From Limnomonas spitsbergensis (Eukaryota > Chlorophyta > Chlorophyceae > Chlamydomonadales): 64,000 nt of DNA. Each line of letters begins with the position of its first letter. Positions within the stretch are counted from its first letter, which is position 1. Of the stretch, positions 1-12,100 are shown piece by piece. The stretch lies in assembly GCA_037349105.1 (NCBI GenBank), contig JAYJMM010000124.1, forward strand, positions 8,230,001 to 8,294,000. Direction: 5' to 3'. A model generated the notes under the pieces. It ran no database searches. It was not told where the DNA came from and saw only the letters and a list, made by a program, of their open reading frames with translations. Position numbers and translations under genes: made by a program.

Positions 1-2466
1 CACGTTAAGTTGTGTGTGCAAGCCGCTGCCCGGTGCCCGGTTGATTACTTATTTGAGGAGGACGAGCTCTGCTTCGGTTTTTGAACATTTGAACCTAAGC
101 ATAGCAAATCTCAAACATTCTCCCTCAACTTATGGTCCCATGATTTTTTTTTAATTATATATATCGACGGGTCTGTGGTGAGCTACTGTGGGCTGGTTGG
201 CTCGACAAGAAGTAGGAAATTATCTCTAGTCTTGTCCTCCAGTGTCGAGTCCCACCGACATCCTGTTTACATGTCCATTTACATGGAACCTCTGTATTTT
301 TTACATTTGCTGATGATGGTGGCTGTAGCGATTCTTGCTGTGGGCTGGTCCTGGTTTCCCTTTTTGGGAAACAACATGATTGTTACGTTCTCTGCACGTG
401 CATCCCCTCATATTACCCACTTGTTTCCCTTATTACTGGCTAGTCCGAGACATCTAGTCCCCTCTTGGATGTCTTGACAGGGCTTTAGCTGGCGTGATGC
501 GACGGAGGACTCAATGATGGAGGTATCCTAGCCATGCATCTGAGGATGCTGCCAATGACCTTGCCATGCACCTGAAGAGGCTACCATCCTCCAGCTAAAC
601 ACCTTGGGAAGCTGGAAGTTCGTGCAAAAAAAGACTGGTGGGGTTAGGCAAGTAGGTAGGTAGAGGAAATTATCACCTATTGATGACACCTTTTAGTTCC
701 TTTTTTACTCCCTTCTGAACAGTTGGGCGCCCACGCGGCCGAGCTTTGAGCGGGCGCAGAGGTGTAACGTTATTGACCTATTGATGAGACTCTACATGAC
801 TTGATGAGGCGGTGGAACAGGTGGACAGTCTCAAATATGAGCGGGTGCAATCCACCTAAAGCCATCATTGAACTCTGAAGCGACCCACCTCTTAACCCAG
901 TCCAAGAAATGGTGTGGAGCCCACAGAGGGGCCCGAGGCGGTGTCTGGAGGCAGCGATGGGGAGGATCGACATCGCCAGTCTAGCTGCCTCGATCCTGAC
1001 GTCTGAGAAGATCCGTCCGAGACATAGCACTTGGACCAGGCTCATTCACCTCAATAATAGATTTCAAAGGGCCTAGGACTGAGTAAAGCTCCGCTACAGA
1101 GCCATTTCAAATTCCTATGCCTGCCTTGCTCCCTCGTTCTACGCGCACGTCACGGATGGAATGAAGCGTTCTTCACGGAATTTATGTGCCGATACTACGG
1201 AATAGTCGAGGTCAACATTGCCGGACCTCGAACGCATTCTGGGTGCCTAGAACGCTAAACTCGTCTTTTAACTCTGAATTAGTGGTGTATCTCCGATATT
1301 TCCAGTGACAAGAGAAAGGATAATGGAAAGGCCAACTGAGGCCGTTGTGGATCTCCTGCCAGGTCAGTGTTGCACTGCTGCTAGGTACTTCAGTGCTCAT
1401 TTAGTACCCCCTCCAACTTGTCAACCCTTGCTGCTATTGCCCCCCCCTACGTTATACCACCCCCTTCTTCTGGCTTGCATGTTTTGTATAGTCCTCATGT
1501 CCAAAGGAAGCGTACTTTCTTACTCTCTCTATGAGTGCTGCTCATACTACAGTGTAACGATACTACATTGGTGTTCCCACCGACACTGTGTGCCTAAATG
1601 TAGCGTTATGCCATAGTGAGAACGCTAGGGAAGCTTTTACAATGATACACGCCCCGACCTCGCATGATTCTCTCTGGCACATCCATCCCAAGGGATATTA
1701 GCCAGTCCAGGCATGCCTAAATGGGCATGCCGTGCGGCACTAAGCCATCAATCAAAGTAGCAGCGTCAGTACCCAACTGAGATCGCTACACTAGATGACT
1801 GACCCATACTTCTTCCACAGTCAAGTAAAACATAAAGATGGGAGCTGCTCACTTGATCCATGCCCCACGGCGAATTCATTCCTGTGTTGTCTTGTTATAT
1901 GCAGGCCCAGATCAAACAGGGCCTGAGGTTGTTGACTTCGGAGCGGGAGGGTCCAATGAGACAGATCAGACAGGTGGGTTGTAGACCATATCGAGCGGAG
2001 CAGTTGCAAAGCCAGTGACTACTGAAGGCCCGGTAGGAAATTAGCCATTCCACCCCATGGCTAGGGTGATTCAAAGCTTGGTGAAGGTCCTTGGGGGGAT
2101 ACAAGGCCTGTTTCCCCCCCATTAATTTTACCGTTTTCCAACCTAATGTGATTTGTGGTGACTAATCCAAAGTTCATTTTGTGTTTTGTTATATGTCACA
2201 CGCCTGACAAACAGTCATTGCTTCTGTATCTGAATGCTTTGGAAAGGTAGACTGCAGCACTGGGGTGGGGCATTTCATCATTTGCCAAGTTTTGGTATAC
2301 AAGTGTGCAAGGTTTCTTTCTTTCTACCATGCTTGGGTTTCATTTTGCTGGGGTCATCACACGCATCTTTGATACATGCGTCCATCTGTGCCACCCTGCC
2401 TATGCTGCTCAATCTCAAGACTCGTATCACAGATACAAACAGCACTGTTGGTGACCGTTGAAATGG
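1..2466. other. No gene resolved; intergenic or upstream part of the LRR gene
   Basis: All open frames here are short (at most about 100 codons), resemble no family I recognise and lack splice-consistent partners. The stretch may contain 5' exons or the promoter of the leucine-rich-repeat gene that follows, because a good 3' splice site ends at 2526. The only structured feature I can support is the short retroelement insertion at 675-787. Confidence 0.5.
675..787 (+). mobile_element. Short LINE-family 3'-end insertion with 12-bp target-site duplication
   Basis: The direct repeat ACCTATTGATGA occurs at 675-686 and again at 776-787. Between them is an insert of about 90 bp ending in the family motif (GGGCGCAGAGGTGTAACGTT then ATTG). 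The same 3' terminal motif is found at about ten other places in the window, including the end of the LINE at 25976-27401. The exact duplication and the tiny size indicate a severely 5'-truncated retrotransposition event, or a SINE that borrows the LINE tail. Confidence 0.8.
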
Positions 2467-4098
2467 ATGTACTGTCAGCAAGCAAGTGTAGAATACAATT
2501 TATTTTGTTTGGTTTCACCACCCCCAGGCATCCTGAACCTTCCGCCTGATGTCTTGGCCTCCATCGTCTCTATGGCTGCTGCTGGTGCATTCATACGAGC
2601 AGCCAGCCGTACCCTGCGCAATGTGGTGAACTCTTCAGCTACGGCTCTCACTTGGGGAGGTCCGGAGACTCCATCTGCTAGAGGCCTGAAGACAAGATTC
2701 AGAGAGAACTATCCAGCTGCACGGTTCCAAGCAGATTTTTTCTGCACATTTCCGAGCTTGAGAGTGATTGCCTTCAACAGTGCTTTCTACGTTGACCTGA
2801 CCCCACTGGCAGCATGCACCGGACTGCATACCCTTCGCTTCAACAACTGCGGTGGATTCAAGGGCCTCACATCTTTAGCCGTGAGCTCTGGACTGCGAAC
2901 TCTCAGCTTCCGCGCCTGTGATGGAGTCGTGGATCTGTCGCCTCTTGCTGCATGCGCTGGACTGCAGAATCTAAGCTTCCATAGCTGTGGAGTCAAGAAT
3001 CTGTCACCTTTGGCTGCTTGCACTGGCCTGGACACCCTTAGCTTTTATGGCTGTGGTGGACTCCATGACCTAATCCCTCTTGCCGCATGCACTCGACTTC
3101 AGACTCTCAGCATCCTCTACTGTGGTGGGGTGGAGGACCTGACTCCCTTGACTGCATGCATCGGACTCCAAACTATCAGCTTCGTCTATTGTGGTGTTGT
3201 CCAAGATCTGACCCCTCTGGCCGCATGCACTGGCCTGAAAACTCTCTGCTTGGATGGATGTGTGGGAGTCAGAGATCTGACCCCTCTCTCAGCTTGCACT
3301 GGACTCCATTTTCTCAGCTTCGACGGCTGTAAGCGTGTCAAGGATCTGAACCCTTTGATAGCCTGTGCTGGACTGCAAACCATCAGCTTTGGCGGCTATA
3401 ATATCCTCATCGAGGACCTGACCCCTCTGGCTGCGTGCACTGGACTGGAAACTCTCAGCTTTAATGGCTGTGTTGGAGTCGAGGACCTGACCCCTCTGGC
3501 TCCATGCACTGGGCTGCGAACTCTCAGCTTCAATGGCTGCGCTGGAGTTAAGAGTCTGACCTCCCTGACCGCATGCAATGGATTGCAAACTCTCAGCTTC
3601 GATGGATGTGTGGGAGTCAGAGATCTGACCCCCCTTGCAGCTTGCACTAATCTTCACACTCTTAGCTTCGACGGTTGTTATGGCGTAGCGGACCTGACCC
3701 CTCTGGCCACATGTATTCGACTGCTAAAACTCAGCTTCAACGGCGTCTGTCGTGGGATTCCACAAGTCTCTGACTTGACCCCTCTGGCTGCATGCACTGG
3801 ACTGCAAACTCTCAGCTTCAATGGCTGCGATGGAGTCAAGGACCTGACCCCTCTGGCTGCATGCACTGGTCTTCATTCTCTCAGCTTAAACGGCTGCGAT
3901 CAAGTCAAGGACTTGACCCCTCTGGTCGCATGCACTGGGTTGCAAATCCTCAGCTTCAACGGCTGTGATAGATTACATGACCTGACCCCTCTGGCGGCTT
4001 GCACTGGGTTGCAAACCCTCAGCTACATCCACTGTTTTGGAGTCCAGGACCTGACTCCTTTGTCGGCATGCACAAGACTGCGGAACCTTCGCAAATGA
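2467..4098 (+). CDS. Tandem leucine-rich-repeat protein with F-box-like N-terminus
   Basis: Open frame ending in TGA at 4096-4098. The first part contains LPPDVLASIVSMAAAGAF followed by a run ending in VNSSATALTW, which resembles an F-box helix region. It is followed by 18 complete and one partial repeats of about 23 residues with consensus D-LTPLAACTGLqTLSfnGCdgVk. This is a leucine-rich repeat of the cysteine-containing (AMN1/F-box-LRR) style, so substrate recognition for an SCF ubiquitin ligase is a reasonable guess, but the F-box call is weak. The first ATG in frame is 2467. Alternatively the coding exon begins at 2527, after a pyrimidine-rich CCACCCCCAG acceptor, and joins an upstream exon I could not find. 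Just after the stop, another frame encodes a further repeat start (SDLTPL at about 4098-4115), so the array may once have been longer and been cut by a frameshift. Confidence 0.8.
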   Translation: MYCQQASVEYNLFCLVSPPPGILNLPPDVLASIVSMAAAGAFIRAASRTLRNVVNSSATALTWGGPETPSARGLKTRFRENYPAARFQADFFCTFPSLRVIAFNSAFYVDLTPLAACTGLHTLRFNNCGGFKGLTSLAVSSGLRTLSFRACDGVVDLSPLAACAGLQNLSFHSCGVKNLSPLAACTGLDTLSFYGCGGLHDLIPLAACTRLQTLSILYCGGVEDLTPLTACIGLQTISFVYCGVVQDLTPLAACTGLKTLCLDGCVGVRDLTPLSACTGLHFLSFDGCKRVKDLNPLIACAGLQTISFGGYNILIEDLTPLAACTGLETLSFNGCVGVEDLTPLAPCTGLRTLSFNGCAGVKSLTSLTACNGLQTLSFDGCVGVRDLTPLAACTNLHTLSFDGCYGVADLTPLATCIRLLKLSFNGVCRGIPQVSDLTPLAACTGLQTLSFNGCDGVKDLTPLAACTGLHSLSLNGCDQVKDLTPLVACTGLQILSFNGCDRLHDLTPLAACTGLQTLSYIHCFGVQDLTPLSACTRLRNLRK

Positions 4099-5323
4099 GT
4101 GACTTGACCCCTCTAACCAAGTACAATGGTCCGTATTCCCAACCTTCAAGTCACTCGTGGGCACTAATAAGTAGGAAGGGGGGTAAGCGGCCTCCACTTT
4201 TCCCCTTCAGCCGCCCATTTGGGACAGCAGGCCTCAATATTGGGCGAGGTCAAATGGGGGGATGATCTTGACTGCCTGCTGGGTGTACGCAGGGGTTCCC
4301 TAGTGCCTGTGGGCACTCAACGATGATGGACCCTGCCAGCCGCAATTTAGAATCTTGGCCCCCTTTGCACCGCGGAAGGTGATGCTCGTAGCAATGCTGC
4401 TGACTGATGCTGAACTACCTGGTTACATGTATTAACCTCCATATGCCTCAGAGCTGCTGAGATAAATGTGCTTGGGATCATGGTATGTTTGATTTCATTG
4501 CCTATTACCGGTACGAAAAAAAAGGTTTTCAGATTTCCGGTATCTGAACTGGTGTGATCAATTGTGATTTGTTTTCGTGTTTTTTATTTTCAGCCCATTT
4601 GTGGCCTCATAATTTGAATATGGCATGCCTGGCATTAGATGGGGAGCAGGCTGCTGTCAGTCTCCCTTGCTACTGCTCCCTTTTGTCTGACTTTTGTTTC
4701 AAAAGAATCGGGGAGATTTAGTAGTTATTCATAAAACCAATGTGTTACAGACATATCTGCACATGGACACACAGTCTCTGACACTTCGTTTTTCTGTTTA
4801 AACAGGTTCAATTGTGGTGGTGCATGCAAGACATGTCTGTATCTTGGCCGTTCAGAGTTCACCCTTGCTTGTTGCCCGAGGCGTTGCACGTGGAAGTACT
4901 TAAAGCACATATGACTTGCTTTCAGCTCGCTGCCTGGAGGAGGGGAGCAACGTATCATCAGGGTTTCATAGTGTGTATGTAGAGTATGAATTCGACTGTT
5001 TGAGCTCGCTAGCGATCACTCCACACTCCAACGAATGGAAAGCATTCAGACGATACTTGTGGAATTTTAACAGGTAAATTTCGGGTTTCGTGGGTTCTGA
5101 GCAAGGAACTCTGGTTCTGAAGGAAGCAACTTTCAAGTCCCTCTCTGTTGTTTTGAACTTGAGGATCTCTTTCTTTAGAATCCCAGGCACGCCCTCGTTG
5201 TGAAGACTGGAGATAAAGGAGGTCCGCCTGGGATCAGGTTTAACTTTGAATCACATTTAATTAAAAAAGCTTCCCCAAATGGAGGGTTAGTGACATTTAG
5301 GCTCCTCTAGAAATCCTTCCTAT

Positions 5324-5403
5324 CAACCTAGGTCAATAACGTTACACCTCTGGGCCCGCTCAAAGCTCGGCCGCGCAAGCGCACAACTCCCTACAACCTA
5401 GGT
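5324..5403 (-). mobile_element. Short LINE-family 3'-end insertion with 10-bp target-site duplication
   Basis: CAACCTAGGT is present at 5324-5333 and 5394-5403. The 60-bp insert between them reads, on the minus strand, as the same tail found elsewhere (AGCGGGCCCAGAGGTGTAAC then GTTATTG). The orientation is opposite to the copy at 675-787. Confidence 0.8.
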
Positions 5404-5618
5404 GCTGGCTGCTATCATGCAAATCAGCTGTCATGAATGGTGAAAAATCGAGGATACAACAAATAAACATCTTTAGATCCGTTGCCCTTCCTTGATGAGT
5501 GGGGCATCTCCCTTATCTTTATCTCCCTCGTTCTCTCCTCTTACTTGTCTTCATTTTTCTTTTCTCCCAGCCAGACAATTGTCACCCAGCCACCCACACG
5601 TCGAAGACTATTTAAGCA

Positions 5619-5640
5619 GGGCCCAGAGGTGGCATTATCA
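5619..5640 (+). mobile_element. Partial LINE-tail motif
   Basis: GGGCCCAGAGGTGGCATTAT matches the family terminus imperfectly. It is preceded by a pyrimidine-rich stretch like that in other copies. No target-site duplication was found, so this may be an older insertion or chance similarity. Confidence 0.4.
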
Positions 5641-6149
5641 TGATCTCCGACCAGAAACTGGTTAGCTTCTAACGCCAAATCAATCCATTACAGCCCGGTC
5701 ACAGGAACAGATTAGCCGTTGCTAAATAAAACGTTGTGTGTGAAGTGCCACCAAAGCGGTTGATAAAATCGTTGAGCATTGACTGTCAGCCTTCGGCCAA
5801 AACTTCAACACCTTGAACTGCTTAAATCCAAATCAACGAGGAGGTGGGGGTAACTGGCAACTGACCTGGGCCAAGTTTGGTCTTAGGCCCCATTCTATCA
5901 ATTCAGGTCAAGCCTCGGGCCATGACTTTCTGCTGTGCGCCTAACTATCTATTTATAAGCGGCATTTCAGCATTTGAAGGCCTGAAGCGGTTAAACAACG
6001 TACCGCCTTTAATATTTCCACAGGAACACAGCATTAATTCCTGCCCCCCTGTGGAGTGCAGATCTAGCACCACCTTGCGCAGCTCCCGTAATTTATTCGC
6101 CAGTGCCCATCTCTAGTTCATGCGGTCTGGATGCCCCTCAGCCAGCCCC

Positions 6150-9100
6150 TCACAAAGTCCGGCCAGGCCCAGCCGGTTCCATATCTGGCAGCTGGCTTTG
6201 GTGGTCCTGCGTAGGGCGCCAGTAGGGCGGGATGTGCTGGTAGGCCCCCGGATGCCCAGGAGCGGAAGATGTTGACATGAAGTCGGGTGCTAGCAGGCGG
6301 TTCATCTCTGGGTCCACAGCGCCAAGGCCGCTCGCTCCGCCAAACAGGCGACCACCAGTCACCCGGTCGGCAGCATCAACAAGGCGGCGGCGGACCTGAG
6401 CAGAAAGTGCGCAGGGAGGGGAGGAGGGGGAGGGGGGGGAGATGAAATTGAGCAAGGAGGTGCGGAAGTGGAGCAGGGTGCATGGGAGGGATGTACGGGC
6501 GGCATACAAGGACGGAGCAGGGTAGAAGGGAGGGGGGAGTACTATAAGGGCGGCAACTGCAAGGGCATGTAACTATGCAAGTACATTCCTCTCATTTCTT
6601 TCTTCAGCCATGAGGCATCAAGGGACCATGTGTCGGGTGGTGCAGCCTGCACATGCGTGCAAGGGCGAGCATGTAGTGTGATAACACCCCTACAGTGTGA
6701 CGCAGGCACATTGCCTGGTGTTCTCCCCGTCACTTGCACGAGGAATGAGGGTAGCTTCTTCATTGCCAGAACGAGGGGAAAGCAATGATAAAGACCCAGC
6801 CCAGACAGAGGTATGCATCATTGATTTGCCAAGCATCAAGGGGAGGGGCTCAGCCCTGACCATGTTTCATTATTTTGATAATGGTGTTTCACTCCCAAGA
6901 CCTGAGGGGCTAGTTTACGCCTCATCCACGGCTAGGTGGCTCAGGAATGCCAAGCCACACTGAATGGAAGTGGCTGATCTCTGGGCTGGTCCCATACAGG
7001 AGATATGCCCCATGATGCGGCTGCTTGGTGCCTAACAGGAAGAGGGAGAGCTTTTGTTATGTCATTATGAAAGGAACAGATTGGAGGGCCCTGGGGATGT
7101 TTCCAAGCATGACCCAAATCAAAGGGGCTCAAGGATGAAGCCACACCCACATCCACCTCTTTGCCCTGAACCATTAAATCGCGCACTTCACGGACAAGCC
7201 CAGTCGAGTGAGTGAGTCTCCCACCTCAATTGCCTGGTCCCTTGAGACGAATCTCGTCGCCGCTGCAAAGGCCAGGCCCACACACAAGAACACGCCCCCA
7301 GCCACCAGCAGGCCAACCACCACCCCTCGGTTGGTGTGATGGGGTTCAGCGGGCGACGGGGAGTCCCCGCCGGCACTCGATGCCCCACTGTCTCCACCAC
7401 CCCTGCCGCTGTCAGGTGTTGGCCATGGGTGGTCCCCTTCCGGATCCGGATGCACGGGTACGTGTTCGGGAGAAGGGGCAGAACCACTGGGCTGTGGAGG
7501 TGCTGACGGGTCCTGTTAACAAGTCACAAGAACAAATCAGCTTGGTGCTATGGCTAAACGCCTAAACCATATATGAGTTTACTATATATGGTACCAGTAG
7601 TCTTCATCTTGGCTACTTAACCACCCACCAAAGCTGCTATGGGCCCAGCTGGGGCCAAACCTTGACCGGTCTACAAACACCCAGGGCCCAACCAGCATGG
7701 CTGACCGTAAATGAAGCCGCCGGTTGGACGCCAGGAGGAAGCTGAAATGTAGCTGAAATATAGCCGCGTCGTGAAAAACAAACATTTGCATGAAATCACA
7801 CGCACCCTCTTCTTGCAGACGCTTGGACTGCCCGTGCAGACCCAGCCTGGCTCCACCTTGCATTGTGCGCTGCACCCATTGCCCCCGATCAGGTCACCAT
7901 CGTCACACTCCTCCAGGCCCTCCACCACTCCATTGCTGCAGGTGCTCAACCAGCGAGTCACCTGAAATGAAGCAAAATCAATCATGGACTCAACATGGGA
8001 TGAATCATGGACTCAGCATGGACATGAGCAGATGAGGGCAGCTAATGCAGCAGGAGCAGATCGTTAGGCCAGGTAAACAAAAAACTGCGAGCACAAGACT
8101 TGTCTGCAGTGCTGAGGAGGACGAGAGCGACTGCAACAGGGTCAGACATGAGCTGTGATTGCCAATCACACCTTTGATTGTCAATCACATCTTACCTGGA
8201 TTCAGCAGTTATCATCGCCTTCGGCACTGCAAGTGAATATTTGAATATCGACCTGCTGTGCAGTGATTGCCTAGGTTGGCTGACCAATCGGCGACTGTTG
8301 CTTCACCACACCGAGACAAGCACCAGACTCCTACCTCCCACTGAGCTGGTTGCTTGGTGAGGAAAAGTTCGTGCCCGTGACCTGTCGCATCCTTAGCGAC
8401 AAAGCCCTGGCCCTCGTCAAACTTGTAGTAGGCAACGAGATCGGGGTGGTGCGGGTCTGGGAAGCCTGCGGAGGTGAAGCCACCTGCAAGGCGGGGTTCC
8501 GTCCAGATGCATTTGGACATCGGGGAAGCGCGCCTCTGTCACACATACGCAGAGCATTCACACATGTTGAAATATATCACACATCATACATAAGTAAACG
8601 CTATTTTGTTCCCCATGATGTGCATGGGGGTGCCCTTGGCGTGTGCATGGAAGATCTTGTTGTCATCATGACTCGTCTTCTGATGACCCAACTACGACCA
8701 ATTTGTAATTCATTCACTGACGGCATAGCAGAGCGTGACCCTCACACATGACATATGAAGATGCTCTATTCAACCCAAAGTTCAAATATTTCATAATGGA
8801 CCACTCTGGTGCCTCCCAACCCATGCTGCACTGTTGCCTTTCCAGGCGTCGCTTTCTTTCTTCTGGCACCCTTCTGGCATCCACCCGTTGTACCCGGTGG
8901 GCAGGCCGCAGCAGATGCAGCAGGGGTACCTTTTCAACCCTCTATGGACCATGCACCCTCTTTAGGCAAGCCCTTCAAGCTATCCAAGGGTAAAAGAGCC
9001 ATGCGATCAGTTGAGGCGCCCCAAACACTTCAAAACTGAAAAACAGCTCACCCTCCATTCTGCCACACTGCCCCGCACCCACCTGGCCCCCTGCCGTTGT

Positions 9101-12100
9101 CCGCGTCCATCCCCTCCCTGATCTGATGGGCTGTGCGAGCCACCTTCCAGATGCGCATCTCCTCCATCACTCCAAAGAAGTCCTGCGCCCCATACTCCTG
9201 GTCAGATACGGTCTGCACATCACCGGCAGCACCCGTTGCCGAGTCAAAGCAGCCGCCGATGCAGTCCTGGGCAGGGGCAGGGCAGAAACGAGGGTACGGC
9301 AATAGAATGTCAGAGAGAGCAGAAGGGCAGCAGTCAGGACATGTTTCGTGGGGTGCTCATAAAAGCGAAAATTCATATAAAAAGCGGAAGATGAGGCAGC
9401 AGGTATGCAAGCCATACCAGTTCATGAGGATCTACCAAGTCCATTACTTATCTCCACTGTCTCTAGACTAGATTTGCCTCGGCTTCTTGATCCTTGCTCA
9501 GTGCCCAGGGACAAACGCCCTGAGAGCCATTGGGCCCGAGAAAACAGCATCTTACTTCGACAACATCTCGCCTGCCCGTTCACCGAGCTCCTAGAAACTC
9601 TCAACACCGCTTCTCTATCAACCTGCACACCTATCCAACCGCCCAAACCTGCTCCAAACATGCACACTTGTTTTGCCACCCGGAAAACTTCAGAAAGGGG
9701 CTCATAGGAACATCCGACCCTTCAGCCTGCAGGCATCTACTCCCTGCCAATCATGAACTTTGCGATGCCGGGCAAGAAAAGACCTGTTCCCTTTAAAACC
9801 AATTCCTTCAGCCTGCTCTCAATTATCCACTTTGAAGTGCCGGGCAACAAAAAAACGATCATTTTCAAATCATTTCCTTCCGCCTGCGCGCACCTGCTCC
9901 CTTCCAATCACCAGCGTCCCTCCACTAGGGAGGGTGCGGCCTTCGCCCCGGTGCACGCGCCACACCGGCCGGCCATTGTCATAAAGCAGGACCTGGCCGG
10001 TGGAGCTCTCCCAGGTTACAGCCTGCTCAGCAGCAGCAAGGAGGCCGGGTGTGAGCAAGGGGGGAGTGAGTGTTTGTGTGTGCTGGGCTTCCATTTGTGG
10101 GAGGACTGACAACCAACTGTGCTCTATAGGCAAGGGGCCGCTTTCTTCACATTGGCCGGCACGATGTCTCTGCCAGGGTAAGGGTCGTGTTGCTTGCTTG
10201 GTCGCCGTGAAAGGATCCTCAAAGGAGTCCTATTTGTCCTCTCACCACATGGTGCCAGTTGCCATCTGTTGCGGACACCCCAGACAGGTGGTCGCCCAGG
10301 GTCCCCTCGTCCTCCATGACGGAAACGCCCCTGATGTACAACAGGAGAGTGGACGCGGATCAAGTGAAGATGAACATGGCTTACCACACCAGACTTACAA
10401 CATATACAAATATCTTATGAATAATCAGTGATCTCAATGATCTCCTGTATGTAGTAATCTGTATCATTTATCCCCTGAAAACCAACACAGGTAAGGACCC
10501 GCGAGCATTTGACGTTGTCCTTACCAGCTGTTGTAGTTGAACAGCAGGAAGGCGTTGTCCAGCCACGAGTCCCTGCGCCCCTCATGGGACCCAGCAGAGT
10601 AGCTGAAGGGCACGCCCTCCCGACACCCGTCCACGCTCCACATCCAAAACTCCACAGTGATTGCAGTTGTGGGGAAGTCCACGAAATTGGGACGGATCAG
10701 CACCTGGGTGTGGAGGTAGTGTGGTGGGGCGAGGAGGGCAGGCTGTTGGGAGCGGAGTGGCATTGGGCTGTGTGGGGAGGGTGAAATAGTGTTGGGGAAG
10801 GGCTGGCCCCATGTAGGCCATCCCTCCTGGGGATTTGTTGTCAGTCTGCAGGCTGGACCCTGGACGCAATACAACAATGGACTGGACAGGTCTACCAGCA
10901 ACCCCCCAAAAGGTTTGTTGAAGAAAATAAAACCTATGATGCAGTATTTATAACCTCCTACACTACCCCCCAGCTGTCAACATCAAAGCCAGCTTCCCCT
11001 TCCCACCTACCTGCTCATCACTGAGGGCTAGGGAGTATCCCCCTGACCCCGGCTTTGGCGGCTTCACGGGCCTGCCGTCCGGCAGCGTCAGAGGTGCTGT
11101 GGAGTACATGTACTGCGGCGGATCGCTGCGCAGCTGCAGGTGGTTACTGCCCCCGGAGGTATCCATGGCCAGGAGCATAGGGCCGCCATCAGCAGGCTTG
11201 GTCCCACTGACGCTAAAGATGTACAGAGCAGCCAGACCATCTTTGGACTCGGGGTTTTCGCGGGCCATGTTACGGTGAATCTGGGGGCCGACGTGAGGGG
11301 GAAGGGGGGGGCGTGGAAGAGCTTCCAAATACCCGTTAGTCTTTTAAGCACAGAAGACCCTGGGGACTTAAAGATGCATAGAGAAGGCTGAGGATCCACT
11401 GCATTTGGCATGCGAAGGGTTTGTACCGTAGTCACGGACGTGTTTCGTTATTTTCGAATTTCGTTGTTGCTTAAAAAGTCGTAGTTTTGGCGATTTTGTT
11501 GATTCGTTGCCCCTTAACATGAAAAATTCCAGTCAAAAACATTTTCACGACTGATTTCGTTGCTCCTTGAAGAACGATCAAAATAACGAAATACGTCCGT
11601 GACTACGGTATCCCCAATATGGTTGGGGATACAAACCTCTTTTCTCATTCTCATGTTCCCTCGATGAGAGAGGGGTTTGTATCCCCAACCTTTAAAGGTG
11701 TTGGATACAACCCCCCCCCTAACAACTGGAGGGGTTTGTATCCAACACCTTTAAAGGTTGGGGATACAAAGCCCTCCAGTTGAAGTTCCAAGTCCTTTGA
11801 GGCCAACCTAGGGTTCATTAAGACAGCAGAGACGGGATACAGATTGTCTTCTTTCACCAGGAAGTGCTGTGTTCCTACCCTGCTCCTCTATATGGATTTC
11901 CGGTTGCATTTGAACTGAATTCGACCTGAGAAGGGTCCACCCTGGGGTGGTAAGGAGGCACATCATGCATGATGACCTTGCTCTACACCCTGCACGCTCT
12001 CCCTTGACTTATCCCCCTCACCTCATCATTAGTCAACACCCTGCGCCACACATGGACATTGGCCAAGTCTCCTATGAAGCCCTTGGATGCCTGGAAGCAG

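Larger units (their letters stand above)
4099..6149. other. Intergenic stretch with two retroelement tails
   Basis: No supported coding exon. The region holds the TACCGGTA octamer at 4506-4513, a short retroelement insertion at 5324-5403, and a second partial copy of the same terminal motif at about 5619-5640. It separates the 3' ends of the LRR gene (plus strand) and the laminin-G gene (minus strand), so it should hold two convergent terminators. I could not place polyadenylation sites with confidence. Confidence 0.6.

Noticed and set aside
2787..3866. Several minus-strand open frames with repeated motifs
   Set aside because: They are antisense shadows of the leucine-rich repeat array on the plus strand.
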